Program-made: the position numbers and the translations under genes
The notes under the pieces: model-generated
Database searches by the model: none
Told to the model about the DNA's origin: nothing
The model's input: only the letters and a program-made list of their open reading frames with translations
Assembly: GCF_023276375.1 (NCBI RefSeq)
Contig: NZ_JALLPK010000001.1
Coordinates: 310,001-374,000, forward strand
DNA from: Halocatena marina
GTDB taxonomy: Archaea; Halobacteriota; Halobacteria; Halobacteriales; Haloarculaceae
Length of the DNA stretch: 64,000 nt
Direction: 5' to 3'
Shown: positions 54,867 to 63,887 of the stretch, piece by piece
Numbering within the stretch: position 1 is the stretch's first letter
How the letters are laid out: the number at the start of each line of letters is the position of its first letter

Positions 54867-56438
54867 ATGAATCGACCAGCCCGATACCTCTTTGCGAGCT
54901 TTTTTATGCTGCTCGTTGCCAGCCTGATATTCAATCAAGTCGGAGGACCTGAATCGCTGAGGATATATCATATTATTCCACTGTTCATTGTCTTTGGAGG
55001 ACTTGGATTCGCGGTCTACGGCTATCACGTGTACGGTTTTGATGGCCGATTCGGACTGCTGTTGTTCACCTACATGCTCTGCATGGTGGTGCTCATCGGT
55101 GTTGCCCTCCAGCAGGGAGGACTCGGATTCCCTGCACCGGGGCGAGCAGTAAAGCTGGGACTCATCGCGTTGTTGGTCATGTTTTTCCTTGGCGTCTGCC
55201 CAAAGCAGCTTCGATTCATTAAGCAGACGTGGGTATACCTCTTTGCGTTTTTCGTGTTGTTCTCGATTCATCTCCTTCACGCAGTGCCGTTGTCACCCTC
55301 AGGTGGCTCTGCATCAGTCCCGATTTGGGCCGGATTTCTGATGGGCCTGAATCTGTTCGTTATCCCGCGATACGTTTCCCGCAATACGTTCTTGTGGGTG
55401 CTCAGTCTCTTCGCAAGTGTCTCGGTGTTGCTCGGTGCTCTGGCGTACTCCATCGGCCCCTACAGCGTTCTTGGAATGAATGTCACATTGTGGGACGAAA
55501 CGTTCTCACCGATCTTCGTGAGTGGACAGCTTTATCCTCTCGAGTCGGTGTTTCCGAATCCAAACACGTTCGGATTTATCGGATTCATGGGTGCTGCCGC
55601 CGCGATTATGTTGGCAATCGGCCAGTTCCCGAGTAGTAACAGCGATCACGAGGGACAAAGCGTCCGCGCTGATGGTGCTTCGGCGACGGTTCTCTCGTTC
55701 CCATACATGTTTTCGCTCGGGCTGTCGTTTTTCGCCGGCGTTCTATTCGTGATCAATGTGCTGGGTATGTATCTCTCTAACAGTCGTGCCAGCTATCTCG
55801 CTCTCGCGATGGCACTCTTGTTGTTTTTCTCCTACATTACTCTCGGCCGTCGGAGTCTCCCCTTCGCCTTCGTCGGTCTCACGAGTGTTGTACTGCTGTT
55901 CTTGTTCTTACTTCCGCAACTCGGCATCAGTGCCTCTGGACGGTTCGCTCTCTGGTCTGGCGCGCTCGAAGCATTTCTCCAGCAACCGAAACTACTCGGA
56001 GAGGGAATTATCAATACAAAAGAGTTCATCGCGCCGTACGTCGAGGAGCCGTACAGCGGACACAGCCCGCACAACTCGTATCTGAATATCTTCCTCCGGG
56101 CTGGCTTGATCGGTGGTGGGATGTACCTTCTCATCATCGTTGGGAGTCTCTTCTCTGGTGCGCTCCGGAGAGACCGTGTCGACGTACCCGCCCTCGTGCT
56201 CGCGTTCGGTTGTGCTATCCATCAGATGTTTGAGGCATACTCGCTCTTCTGGTATACGATCATGGCTGTGATCAGTTCGCTTGCGTTCGGATATCTCATC
56301 ATGAACGGCGCGTGGATTGACCAACCCGAAGAGCCAGCGAACGACCGTAAGCGGAACCGGAACTCCCGCAAGTCTCGAAATACATCCCGAAGTAAGTCTC
56401 GAAGCGAGACGTGGTCGCGCCCAGAGTGGAATCGGTGA
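54867..56438 (+). CDS. O-antigen ligase/polymerase-like membrane protein (Wzy/WaaL type)
   Basis: A 523-residue polytopic protein with about twelve helices. The large extracellular loop lies around residues 345-420 (GALEAFLQQPKLLGEGIINT), and GHSPHNSYLNIFLRAGLIGG (near 410) is the WaaL/Wzy signature with the active-site His. The C-terminal 35 residues are Arg/Ser/Asn-rich (KSRNTSRSKSRSETWSRP) and basic, unusual for this organism. It probably polymerises or ligates lipid-linked glycan. A strong Shine-Dalgarno sequence fixes the start. Confidence 0.87.
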   Translation: MNRPARYLFASFFMLLVASLIFNQVGGPESLRIYHIIPLFIVFGGLGFAVYGYHVYGFDGRFGLLLFTYMLCMVVLIGVALQQGGLGFPAPGRAVKLGLIALLVMFFLGVCPKQLRFIKQTWVYLFAFFVLFSIHLLHAVPLSPSGGSASVPIWAGFLMGLNLFVIPRYVSRNTFLWVLSLFASVSVLLGALAYSIGPYSVLGMNVTLWDETFSPIFVSGQLYPLESVFPNPNTFGFIGFMGAAAAIMLAIGQFPSSNSDHEGQSVRADGASATVLSFPYMFSLGLSFFAGVLFVINVLGMYLSNSRASYLALAMALLLFFSYITLGRRSLPFAFVGLTSVVLLFLFLLPQLGISASGRFALWSGALEAFLQQPKLLGEGIINTKEFIAPYVEEPYSGHSPHNSYLNIFLRAGLIGGGMYLLIIVGSLFSGALRRDRVDVPALVLAFGCAIHQMFEAYSLFWYTIMAVISSLAFGYLIMNGAWIDQPEEPANDRKRNRNSRKSRNTSRSKSRSETWSRPEWNR

Positions 56439-56526
56439 CTGTGTCGGCGTAATTTGAAACGTTTCTGTTCTTTATTGGATCGGTACCGAGTTGTTCATAC
56501 CTGCTCTCATCGTATCCAGCCTGCTG

Positions 56527-56934
56527 ATGACACTGGTCGTCGTTCCGGTTCGGTATCCCTTATCGAAGCATTCGCATGACACGCTGGAGATCGGAGCAGC
56601 GATCGCCCGCGAGCGTAGCGCCGAGCTTACGGTTCTTCATGTCAATATCTATCAGAATGGGGGAAGGATCACGCGCCGCGACCTCAAATCGGCTGTTAAG
56701 CGAGCCGTTGGTACTCTTCCACCAACGCGTTATGTCGTCCGTGACGGCTTTTTTGTCGAGGAAAGCATCCTTGATGAGGTTGCAAATGAGGCGGCAGACG
56801 TCGTCGTCATTGGTCGTGAAGAGGCATCCCGCCTCCGACAGCTCGTTCGTCGTCTGAGGGATGAGCCAGACATCGAGCGATATCTCCGCAATCGACTCGA
56901 CTGTGAGATAATAACTGTTCCGACAGGAACGTAG
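56527..56934 (+). CDS. Universal stress protein (UspA family)
   Basis: A 135-residue protein with the UspA alpha/beta fold. It opens TLVVVPVRYPLSKHSHDTLE, then AIARERSAELTVLHVNIY, and has the C-terminal VVIGREEASRLRQLVRRLRD through CEIITVPTG. The classic ATP-binding G-2x-G-9x-G(S/T) motif is not evident, so it may be a non-ATP-binding member. The start at 56527 (MTLVVVPV) matches the family, although the frame extends to 56491. It precedes a convergent MscS gene. Confidence 0.82.
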   Translation: MTLVVVPVRYPLSKHSHDTLEIGAAIARERSAELTVLHVNIYQNGGRITRRDLKSAVKRAVGTLPPTRYVVRDGFFVEESILDEVANEAADVVVIGREEASRLRQLVRRLRDEPDIERYLRNRLDCEIITVPTGT

Positions 56935-56944
56935 CGTAGGCAGG

Positions 56945-58114
56945 TCAGTCGTCGGCTTCCGGCTCTGCAGGCGCACGCGGTGGGCGGTCTTCTGCCGTTG
57001 ATTCGTGGGTCATATTGACGTTGAGCTCCCCGCTCGTTTCGTCAAAGACGACGTGTGAGTGAGGGTAGGCGAGTTCCACGTCAACGTCGTCGAGACGTTT
57101 CCATATTGCTTCTTGAATCCGAGAGCGCATCGTGAGCGGCTTGTACGGATCTCTCGTCCAGTAGCGGAGTCGGAGTTTGACGCTGCTGTTGGCGAACTGA
57201 TCGATGAAGCACGTTGGTGCAGCGGGATAGCGCGAACTCCCGATGCGGATGTCTGGTCCGCCCTGAATGACTCCATCAATATCGCGAGCGGCGTTTTCGA
57301 TGAGTGTACGCGCCTTCTCGATGTCGCTCTCGTAGGTGACACCGATGTCGAGCGTGTAGCGGGTCCGGGTGTCCTCAGCCGAATGGTTGATCACGTCCCG
57401 TTCGCGCATCGACCCATTCGGGACGACGAGGAACGTATTTTCGAGCGTGAATATCTTCGTGTAGCGGATCGTGATATCCTCGACGAACCCGCGTTGGCCT
57501 GTTTCGGCCAGTTCGATCATGTCCCCAACCTCGTAGGGCTGGTCGGCGAGAACGAACAGTCCGGAGATGACGCTCCCAACGATGGGCGCGAGCACGACAC
57601 CAACCATGGCGGAGAAGACCGTGACAGAGAGAACGATGTTGGTGCCATTGATCCCGTAGATATACACGATGATGAACAGAATTCCAACACCGTACACGCT
57701 CATCCGAATGATCCGGAGCACTGTCCGCGAGACGCTCGGACGACGGAATCGTCGGGCCACACGCCGACCCAGCATCTGCGTGACGTACTTAGACGCGTAC
57801 CACGTGACGATGAGGACGAGTATCGTCAGGAGCAGCTTTGCAACGTCTTGGGGAAACCCCCAATCCTTGAACCACTCAAGCCACCAGTGTGCAATATTGG
57901 CGAGGCCCTCACTCGCTTGTTGGCTGGCCGGTTCCTTGGTGGTCGATTGACCAAGTGGTCCTCCCGCCCCAGATTGATTCGTCGTAGTAGAATTGGCCGC
58001 AGCAGTCGTAGTAGTAGCATTCGGACTCTGTGCCGACAGCGTCCGACCCCCCTCCCTCATGTCTGTGGTCACTCTAGGAAGGGGAAAAAGCATTGCGACC
58101 CGTGAAATTGCCAT
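56945..58114 (-). CDS. MscS-family mechanosensitive channel
   Basis: A 389-residue channel. A Thr/Ser/Asn-rich N-terminal stretch (residues 25-65) is followed by three to four helices (LLLTILVLIVTWYASKYV, ILFIIVYIYGINGTNIVLSV, the pore helix FSAMVGVVLAPIVGSVISG). The beta domain starts FVLADQPYEVGDMIELAETG, with FVEDITIRYTKIFTLENTFL as family signature. The C-domain ends in an acidic tail. It likely releases solutes under osmotic downshift. The start may instead be 58093 or 58060; a TATA-like AAATATG about 25 nt before 58114 favours the longest. Confidence 0.9.
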   Translation of the reverse strand: MAISRVAMLFPLPRVTTDMREGGRTLSAQSPNATTTTAAANSTTTNQSGAGGPLGQSTTKEPASQQASEGLANIAHWWLEWFKDWGFPQDVAKLLLTILVLIVTWYASKYVTQMLGRRVARRFRRPSVSRTVLRIIRMSVYGVGILFIIVYIYGINGTNIVLSVTVFSAMVGVVLAPIVGSVISGLFVLADQPYEVGDMIELAETGQRGFVEDITIRYTKIFTLENTFLVVPNGSMRERDVINHSAEDTRTRYTLDIGVTYESDIEKARTLIENAARDIDGVIQGGPDIRIGSSRYPAAPTCFIDQFANSSVKLRLRYWTRDPYKPLTMRSRIQEAIWKRLDDVDVELAYPHSHVVFDETSGELNVNMTHESTAEDRPPRAPAEPEADD

Positions 58115-58306
58115 TACAGCGTTCAGATTTGTTCATATTTGGCATCCATATTGATCGGTGTATAGTGTTACTTTGTCACTCATAATCACGCTTCATCATC
58201 AATGATGGAAGAATCACGGCCTGTAACCCTCTGAATATCAAATACTACTGCAACAAAGCCACCAGATCTATATCGGTGCTTCATCTAGTATCAAACAATG
58301 AATCTC

Positions 58307-58519
58307 ATGAGTGTTCGGCAGCGATCGTCGGATCGAACCCAACGGGGGATCGGACGCAAGGCAACACTCGTCTGTCCCACCTGCGGCCACGAGAGTCCGA
58401 GCGGTACTGATGGCGACTGGGTTATCACTGAAGAAACGAACGACGATATCCGCCGCGTTACGTATGATTGTCCCGTCTGTTGGACGAGCGTCGTCGTTCA
58501 GCCTCGGTTCGAGCGCTGA
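58307..58519 (+). CDS. Small two-CxxC zinc-ribbon protein
   Basis: A 70-residue protein. The Cys pairs are LVCPTCGHESP (near 20) and YDCPVCWTSVVV (near 51), forming a zinc ribbon. The N-terminal 15 residues are Arg-rich. Similar haloarchaeal zinc proteins are common and unnamed; I recall a DUF8106 group with such spacing but am unsure. Met 58307 is preferred; an ATG three codons earlier at 58298 is possible. Confidence 0.7.
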   Translation: MSVRQRSSDRTQRGIGRKATLVCPTCGHESPSGTDGDWVITEETNDDIRRVTYDCPVCWTSVVVQPRFER

Positions 58520-58742
58520 TCGATCGTCGAAACGGCGAGAGAGTGTCCTCAGAGGCCGTTCGTACGGAATTCGGTGTGTTCATAATTAGCACGAGTTTGT
58601 CGCTCATTGATTTAGAATCCCAGTAGAGAGCGCCGGAGCCACCGTTCGCCCGACAATCGCACGAACCGCAGTCGCGCTGCAGAAGATGGGCCGTTGGTGT
58701 AGATTACAGATCGACTGTAAGCGGGGATCGAAACACCGAGAG

Positions 58743-59390
58743 CTAAAAGAGTCGGGGGACAACGGACGCTTCGGCTTTTCGGAGATGTTCGTCGACGGTG
58801 CTCGGGGCACATCCGAGTTCATCAGCGATGTCTTGGTGTGTGGCGCAGCGGGGAACGTCGTAGTAACCGTGTTCGACAGCAGTTTCGAACACTTCGAGCT
58901 GTCGTTCTGTGAGCAGCGAGAGAAGATTGTTAGTGTCTGGATAGTACCCACCAGCATCGTGGACCGAAACGTCGATCTCGTCAGGAATCGACTGGAGGAC
59001 GTTTCGAAGACTGGTGTCAATTCCAACAAGTGTCACGAACAGGTTGTTTTCGTCGAAGGTAATCGGTGTGTCGATAATGAGTGCGTGTTCGTGTGAAAGT
59101 TGGACGAGCTGTCCGACAGGATGCGACACATCGAGATGAAGGAATACGTAGACGCTCCCGTCTTCGACAGGGACGATCTCATAATTGAGAACATCATCGT
59201 GATCTCTGACGGTCGCTTCGATCGTCTCACGGTTGCCCGCGAGCTGATACAGCACGATGAACGTCTCGTTGAACCGAGCGTTGAAATGCAATAGTGTCTC
59301 TCGGGTAATGCTATCTTGTGCTGCGAGACAGTGGTCTATCGGGTGGAACACGAGTTGTGTCGGCCCGAGTGAGAGTGTGAGATACTTCAT
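58743..59390 (-). CDS. Bat-type HTH regulator
   Basis: A 215-residue regulator. The N-terminal 150 residues form a haloarchaeal sensor-like domain of alternating strands (MKYLTLSLGPTQLVFHPIDH at the start). The C-terminal HTH_10 domain, LLTERQLEVFETAVEHGYYD then QDIADELGCAPSTVDEHLRK, is the bacterio-opsin activator type. No PAS/GAF domain or known ligand is seen. It lies 113 nt from the DUF5785 start on the opposite strand. Target genes unknown. Confidence 0.88.
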   Translation of the reverse strand: MKYLTLSLGPTQLVFHPIDHCLAAQDSITRETLLHFNARFNETFIVLYQLAGNRETIEATVRDHDDVLNYEIVPVEDGSVYVFLHLDVSHPVGQLVQLSHEHALIIDTPITFDENNLFVTLVGIDTSLRNVLQSIPDEIDVSVHDAGGYYPDTNNLLSLLTERQLEVFETAVEHGYYDVPRCATHQDIADELGCAPSTVDEHLRKAEASVVPRLF

Positions 59391-59503
59391 GATCTATGAA
59401 CCCCGTAGTAGAAAGCCGAGCAGAACCGCCCCTTACTATTGTGACAAATCCGTCCAAACGTCGGAAGGGAACGTTTAACCCGACACTGTTCCCACCCACG
59501 GTT

Positions 59504-59812
59504 ATGGAGTGGCCCCACGATCCAGACTCAGACGAGGGGAGCGAAGGAATGCGCAAGTACGGAATGGCGATTCTTGCCAAGAAAGTCGATGAAGACGACT
59601 TCCCGCTTTCGAAAGATCAGTTCCACGAACAAGTTAGCGACCATCCGATTCGTATCGACCACGAGACGGTCGTCAGCGTTGATGACATTCTCGACGGTGT
59701 TGAGGCCGATGTGTTCGAGGATATCCAATCATTCCACCGGACGGTGGGCAGCGCGATGCGCAATCAGGATTACTGGACGTACGATCCCGACGAAGCGACG
59801 AGCAACGGGTAG
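59504..59812 (+). CDS. DUF5785-like haloarchaeal protein
   Basis: A 102-residue acidic protein that begins MEWPHDPDSDEGSEGMRKYG, as I recall from haloarchaeal DUF5785 proteins. VDEDDFPLSKDQFHEQVSDHP looks like a helical part, and HETVVSVDDILDGVEADVFED continues it. It lacks membrane helices and Cys. An in-frame extension to 59396 is less likely in composition. Function unknown. Confidence 0.75.
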   Translation: MEWPHDPDSDEGSEGMRKYGMAILAKKVDEDDFPLSKDQFHEQVSDHPIRIDHETVVSVDDILDGVEADVFEDIQSFHRTVGSAMRNQDYWTYDPDEATSNG

Positions 59813-59888
59813 CGGTCTTCTTTCTGTGCACAGTATAGTGTGTGAACATACGCCACACTTATTCAGTCAGGATCGCATAGCAGCACGT

Positions 59889-60230
59889 ATGGCAGTCGAT
59901 TCATCGAACGCGGACGAGTCAGAACACGAACGGCTCCCCGAGACGGTGGTTGAGGATCTGCTGGACGATCCACGACGCCGGGCGATGCTTCGGTTGCTGG
60001 GAACACACGACGGCTCAATCAGAATGACACAACTCGCAGCACGCGTCATCGCAGATGAGCGATCGATTCCCATTGATGCAGTCTCTCTCGAGGAACGCCG
60101 GCGCGTCTGTGATACTCTCTATGAGTGCCATCTTCCGAAACTCACTGCAACAACTGTCATTCGGTACAATTCGCGACAGGCAAGCGTCGAACTCGACGAG
60201 AAAGCAACACAGCTGTTGGATCGACTCTAA
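59889..60230 (+). CDS. Winged-helix (DUF7344-like) protein
   Basis: A 113-residue protein. ETVVEDLLDDPRRRAMLRLL resembles the haloarchaeal helix-turn-helix domain that often starts with L-DP-RR. TLYECHLPKLTATTVIRYNS (near 80) would be the second helix and wing. It probably binds DNA. The long frame to 59574 covers DUF5785 in another reading, so the ATG at 59889 is chosen. The gene stands alone, 115 nt before arfA. Confidence 0.75.
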   Translation: MAVDSSNADESEHERLPETVVEDLLDDPRRRAMLRLLGTHDGSIRMTQLAARVIADERSIPIDAVSLEERRRVCDTLYECHLPKLTATTVIRYNSRQASVELDEKATQLLDRL

Positions 60231-60345
60231 TTATCGCAACCGACATTGGTCGCCGTAAATTGGCACAGCCACAATCTGCGTGACGTTGTGCTTTTAGCTC
60301 CAGCCGGATCGAAGCACGAATATCCATGAATCAATAAGGACGGAT

Positions 60346-61107
60346 GTGACGAACACGCAGGTCACGCTCATCCAGATCGACAACTATGGGCCGTGGACGG
60401 TAACGCCTGAACCACGCCGCGAGGTCGACCTTCAGACGCTTCAATCTCGATTGTACGCTGATCTCTCGCAACTGTTCGGCAACCGAGAGGGATACGTCTT
60501 CTTCTCTCGGTTCGACAATATGATCGCCGTTACCAACGGCTTAGACATGGATGCGCACGCGCTCATTCAAGAATCGGTTGGTAATCGATATCCAGTGACC
60601 GTCAGTCTAAGTGTTGCCGTCGATCCCAATCCTGTTGATGCACTTGGGTTGGCGACGAGTCGGCTGCAGGATGCCGGCAGTGCTCAGGATCGGACGAGAC
60701 GGGAGATCCTCCGCGGAGAATCCCTCACTGAATCCATGCGTACGGAAGACGACGTCCAGATCGCTCACTTCGATGTGAACGACGCGACTGACCGCTACAC
60801 CGACAAACTGAACGAGTTCGATACGTTCATTCACATTGAACAAGGTTACGCCGAGTTGATGCGTTATATGCGGATGGCCCACGATTCGCTCTCGTTTTTC
60901 GTCGGTGGGGACAACGTCATCTCGGTCTGTTCATCGATCGGCCGATCGGAGTACGCCGATGCCGTCGAACACGTTCAGGATGCGGTTGGCGTCGACCTCA
61001 AAGTCGGTGTTGGACGCAACCGGTCAGTACAGGCTGCCGGTATGATGGCGAAACACGCGCTTGAACAGTGTAGAGAAGACGAAACGGCTGTCGAACTCGG
61101 TTGGTGA
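60346..61107 (+). CDS. arfA: GTP cyclohydrolase III (IIa), ArfA
   Basis: A 253-residue enzyme that opens GTP to the formylamino-pyrimidine, the first step to riboflavin and F420 (FO) in archaea. TLIQIDNYGPWTVTPEPRRE at the start, then LQTLQSRLYADLSQLFGNRE, and GGDNVISVCSSIGRSEYAD in the second half are the ArfA signatures. It is made of two GGDEF-related halves. The start is GTG at 60346, without a nearer ATG. Length is standard. The rest of the pathway is not in this window. Confidence 0.95.
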   Translation: MTNTQVTLIQIDNYGPWTVTPEPRREVDLQTLQSRLYADLSQLFGNREGYVFFSRFDNMIAVTNGLDMDAHALIQESVGNRYPVTVSLSVAVDPNPVDALGLATSRLQDAGSAQDRTRREILRGESLTESMRTEDDVQIAHFDVNDATDRYTDKLNEFDTFIHIEQGYAELMRYMRMAHDSLSFFVGGDNVISVCSSIGRSEYADAVEHVQDAVGVDLKVGVGRNRSVQAAGMMAKHALEQCREDETAVELGW

Positions 61108-61211
61108 TCATAGACGTCACTGACCGATTATTGCCGAACGTGAGCCTAAGCGTCCATCTCACATAATAGTGCTGGGATACGCTTTACTTGGTCCAAGAGA
61201 TACGTTTCGAC

Positions 61212-61748
61212 ATGGAATCTCACATGACCGTTCGTGATGTATTGTTGCCCGAATTTGTGGGTGCAAGCGAGAGCGATACCGTTCAGGCGAGTGCTCGTTT
61301 GCTTCTCGAAGAACGGGCGAACCATCTCGTCGTTCTCCGCGGAAACGATCCGGTCGGATTGGTCAGTGTCCGTCGACTTCTCCAGCAGTATGTCGATGGC
61401 GACGCTGCCGATACGACGCTCGGTGACGTGATGACGGATGAGTACGAGACCATCACGCCAGATATCTCCGTGAGTGCGGCTGCCGATCGCTTTGTCGGGG
61501 CCTCGCGGCCGTTGCTCGTCATGGATAACGGTACGCTTATCGGACTCTTGACGGAGAGAGATCTCCTGACCGCACCGCACAGTGAACCATCAGACGATAC
61601 GATATTCGTCGAGGAAAAAGGATCGAACCCGACGCCCATCGATGAGGCGACAGCCGATCAAGGGATCTGTGAAGCGTGTGGTGCATTCACTCGAACACTA
61701 ACTGTGACCGACGGACGCTCTCTGTGCTCGGACTGTCAAGACGTGTGA
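61212..61748 (+). CDS. Double CBS-domain protein with C-terminal zinc ribbon
   Basis: A 178-residue protein. Two CBS domains cover residues 5-60 (MTVRDVLLPEFVGASESDTV) and 70-120 (TLGDVMTDEYETITPDISVS), the second ending TLIGLLTERDLL. CBS pairs bind adenine nucleotides. The last 30 residues form a Cys ribbon (GICEACGAFTRTLTV and CSDCQD). An in-frame GTG lies at 61188, and an ATG four codons later at 61224. Function unknown, but it likely senses nucleotides. Confidence 0.85.
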   Translation: MESHMTVRDVLLPEFVGASESDTVQASARLLLEERANHLVVLRGNDPVGLVSVRRLLQQYVDGDAADTTLGDVMTDEYETITPDISVSAAADRFVGASRPLLVMDNGTLIGLLTERDLLTAPHSEPSDDTIFVEEKGSNPTPIDEATADQGICEACGAFTRTLTVTDGRSLCSDCQDV

Positions 61749-62147
61749 ATCCTGATTCAACTCGATTCGGAGATTTGTGCGACACCGTCTGTGGTAGATC
61801 GTTGTACTCACCGAGTTCTGTAATCAACTGTCTCCGATATTTGGACTGACCTCGGGCAGCGATGGCTGTACTATCGAAGATCGTCGCACGTGCATCGCAT
61901 GGTTCCGATGTGGACTGGTTTCGTCGTATGGTACGCGTTGTGTCGTTAGTCAGAGACGGAGAATGGGTATGGTGGCTGAAAAACGAGTACCCAAACTGTA
62001 GTAAATTCTTTTTCCTGAATCTTTTTACTATGTTTTTGCCTCAATTCTATGCACGGGAGAAAGATCCAATAGTTCAATCATGCGTGATGGGCATTCGTCC
62101 GGATATAGAACACAACACCTTTCGTAGATCGCGCAGGAATCACGGAT
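61749..62147. other. 399-nt gap before pgk
   Basis: No gene is supported. A frame from 61862 to 62167 codes 101 residues rich in Trp, Phe, Arg and Asn, unlike the neighbours, and overlaps pgk. A T-rich stretch at 62005-62035 (AAATTCTTTTTCCTG, CTTTTTACTATG) could hold promoter or terminator elements. pgk may have a leader of more than 100 nt if the promoter is here. Confidence 0.45.
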
Positions 62148-63341
62148 ATGATACGGACGCTCGATGATCTCGACGCGGAGGGAACCGCGGTCGGGGTGCG
62201 GGTCGACATCAATAGTCCGCTTTCTGAGTCCGGGGATGGGTTGGCCGACGATGCTCGATTGCGGGCGCACGTTGGCACGCTCTCGGAGCTCACGGAGCGG
62301 GGAGCACGCGTAGCCCTCCTTGCCCATCAGGGCCGACCAGCTGGTGATGCGTTTAGTTCGCTTGCTGCGCACGCAGAGCGGCTTGACGATCTGCTCTCGG
62401 CCCCTGTCGAGTACGTCGATGCCACATTCTGCTCGGACGCTCGGAGGCGCGTCGAGGCGCTTGAGGCGGGTTCGGTGCTCGTTCTCGAAAACACCCGCTT
62501 TTACAGTGAGGAGAACATGTCGTTCGATCCAGCTGATGCGGCCGAGACGCATCTCGTCGTGAACCTCTCATCGGTGTTCGATGCGTTCGTGAACGACGCA
62601 TTCGCCGCTGCCCACCGGTCCCAACCATCAATCGTCGGATTCGCCGAGCAGCTTCCGAGCTTTGCGGGGCGTGTGATGGAACGCGAACTCGAAGCGCTCG
62701 GAAACATCGGTGAACGAGCGTCGCCGCGCGTATACGTCCTCGGTGGAGCGAAGGTCGACGATTCCATCGAGATCGCAGAAACCGTTCTTGAGTCGGGGTT
62801 GGCCGATACAGTTCTCACGGCTGGTGTCGTTGGGAACACCTTCCTGCACGCCTCGGGCGTCTCGCTCGGGTCTGAGAGCGATTCGGTTGTCGAATCACGC
62901 GCTCGTGACCGACTCGGTCTCGCTGAATCGCTGCTCGAACGGTATCCGGATCGCATCCGTATGCCCAACGATATCGCTATCGAACGGGGCGATGAGCGAA
63001 TTGAGGTGGCTGTCGAAGAGCTTCCGGTTGATGAACCGGCCCTCGATGTTGGCCAGCGAACCATCGATGCATACGCAGACGTGTTCGAAACTGCCGGAAC
63101 GGCGATTCTCAACGGTCCTGCTGGGGTCTTCGAAGAGGAACGTTTCGCAGTCGGGACGCGGGGGCTGTTCCAAGCCGCGACGGCTGCCGGATTCTCGATC
63201 GTCGGTGGTGGCGATACGGCTGCTGCGATCCGTCGGCTCGGTCTCTCTGGATTTGACCACGTGAGTACCGGCGGTGGGGCAGCGCTTGCGATGTTGACCG
63301 GCGAGCCGCTGCCAGCCGTTTCGGCTCTCGATTCGGCGTGA
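62148..63341 (+). CDS. pgk: Phosphoglycerate kinase
   Basis: A 397-residue glycolytic/gluconeogenic enzyme (1,3-bisphosphoglycerate + ADP = 3-phosphoglycerate + ATP). Substrate site: GVRVDINSPLSESG (near 16-29) and LLAHQGRPAGDAF with the conserved Arg/His. The hinge and nucleotide site have VYVLGGAKVDDSIEI (near 195), TAGVVGNTFLHASG and NGPAGVFEEERFA. The end is GGGDTAAAIRRLGLSGFDHV with STGGGAALAML. Length matches archaeal enzymes. It overlaps no neighbour and precedes a GNAT gene by 12 nt. Confidence 0.96.
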   Translation: MIRTLDDLDAEGTAVGVRVDINSPLSESGDGLADDARLRAHVGTLSELTERGARVALLAHQGRPAGDAFSSLAAHAERLDDLLSAPVEYVDATFCSDARRRVEALEAGSVLVLENTRFYSEENMSFDPADAAETHLVVNLSSVFDAFVNDAFAAAHRSQPSIVGFAEQLPSFAGRVMERELEALGNIGERASPRVYVLGGAKVDDSIEIAETVLESGLADTVLTAGVVGNTFLHASGVSLGSESDSVVESRARDRLGLAESLLERYPDRIRMPNDIAIERGDERIEVAVEELPVDEPALDVGQRTIDAYADVFETAGTAILNGPAGVFEEERFAVGTRGLFQAATAAGFSIVGGGDTAAAIRRLGLSGFDHVSTGGGAALAMLTGEPLPAVSALDSA

Positions 63342-63353
63342 GTGAATACTGGT

Positions 63354-63872
63354 ATGGAGATCGACACCCCGAGCCGAGCCGAGGCAGACATCCTCGCTGA
63401 CCTCTGGGTGTCGCTTGCTCGTGGTCAGCACAATCACGGGTCTCATCTCGCAGCCGAAACCAATCGCACGCCGATCTACGAGTCTATCTGTCAACACATC
63501 GTTACTGATGGTGTCCGCGTCGCTCGCGACTCCGATGCTATCGATCAGGAACACGCCGATGGTGAGCACGTCGAGACCGATATCGTCGGATTCATTATGT
63601 TCACCGCGCGTACTGGTCGTTACGAGGAGACCGTTTCGGCCGGCGTCATCGAGAACCTCTATGTGATGCCCGATTGGCGGAGTGAAGGGATCGGCTCCGC
63701 ACTCCTTTCGACGGCCGAAGACGAACTCGAAGCAGACGGAATCGAGATCATCACGCTCGATGTAATGGCCTCGAACAGAGCTGCCCGACGCTTCTACTCG
63801 CGCCATGGCTACGCCACCCACCGGGTGACAATGGCAAAACGCAAAACCGATACACACTCAAAGGATGAGTGA
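63354..63872 (+). CDS. GNAT-family N-acetyltransferase
   Basis: A 172-residue acetyltransferase. The acetyl-CoA loop is the WRSEGIGSALLSTAEDELEA stretch (near 112), preceded by strand ENLYVMPD and followed by ITLDVMASNRAARRFYSRHG and the typical Tyr. The middle has an acidic insertion (DQEHADGEHVETDIVGF). The acceptor is unknown. A GTG at 63342, directly after the pgk stop, is an alternative start and would couple it to pgk. It ends 15 nt before tRNA-Thr. Confidence 0.87.
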   Translation: MEIDTPSRAEADILADLWVSLARGQHNHGSHLAAETNRTPIYESICQHIVTDGVRVARDSDAIDQEHADGEHVETDIVGFIMFTARTGRYEETVSAGVIENLYVMPDWRSEGIGSALLSTAEDELEADGIEIITLDVMASNRAARRFYSRHGYATHRVTMAKRKTDTHSKDE

Positions 63873-63887
63873 TCATATACAGATGCG

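Noticed and set aside
61862..62167. 101-codon frame before pgk
   Set aside because: It overlaps the pgk start by 20 nt, is rich in Trp, Phe and Arg, and has no recognisable motif. It could be a remnant, but this is not supported.
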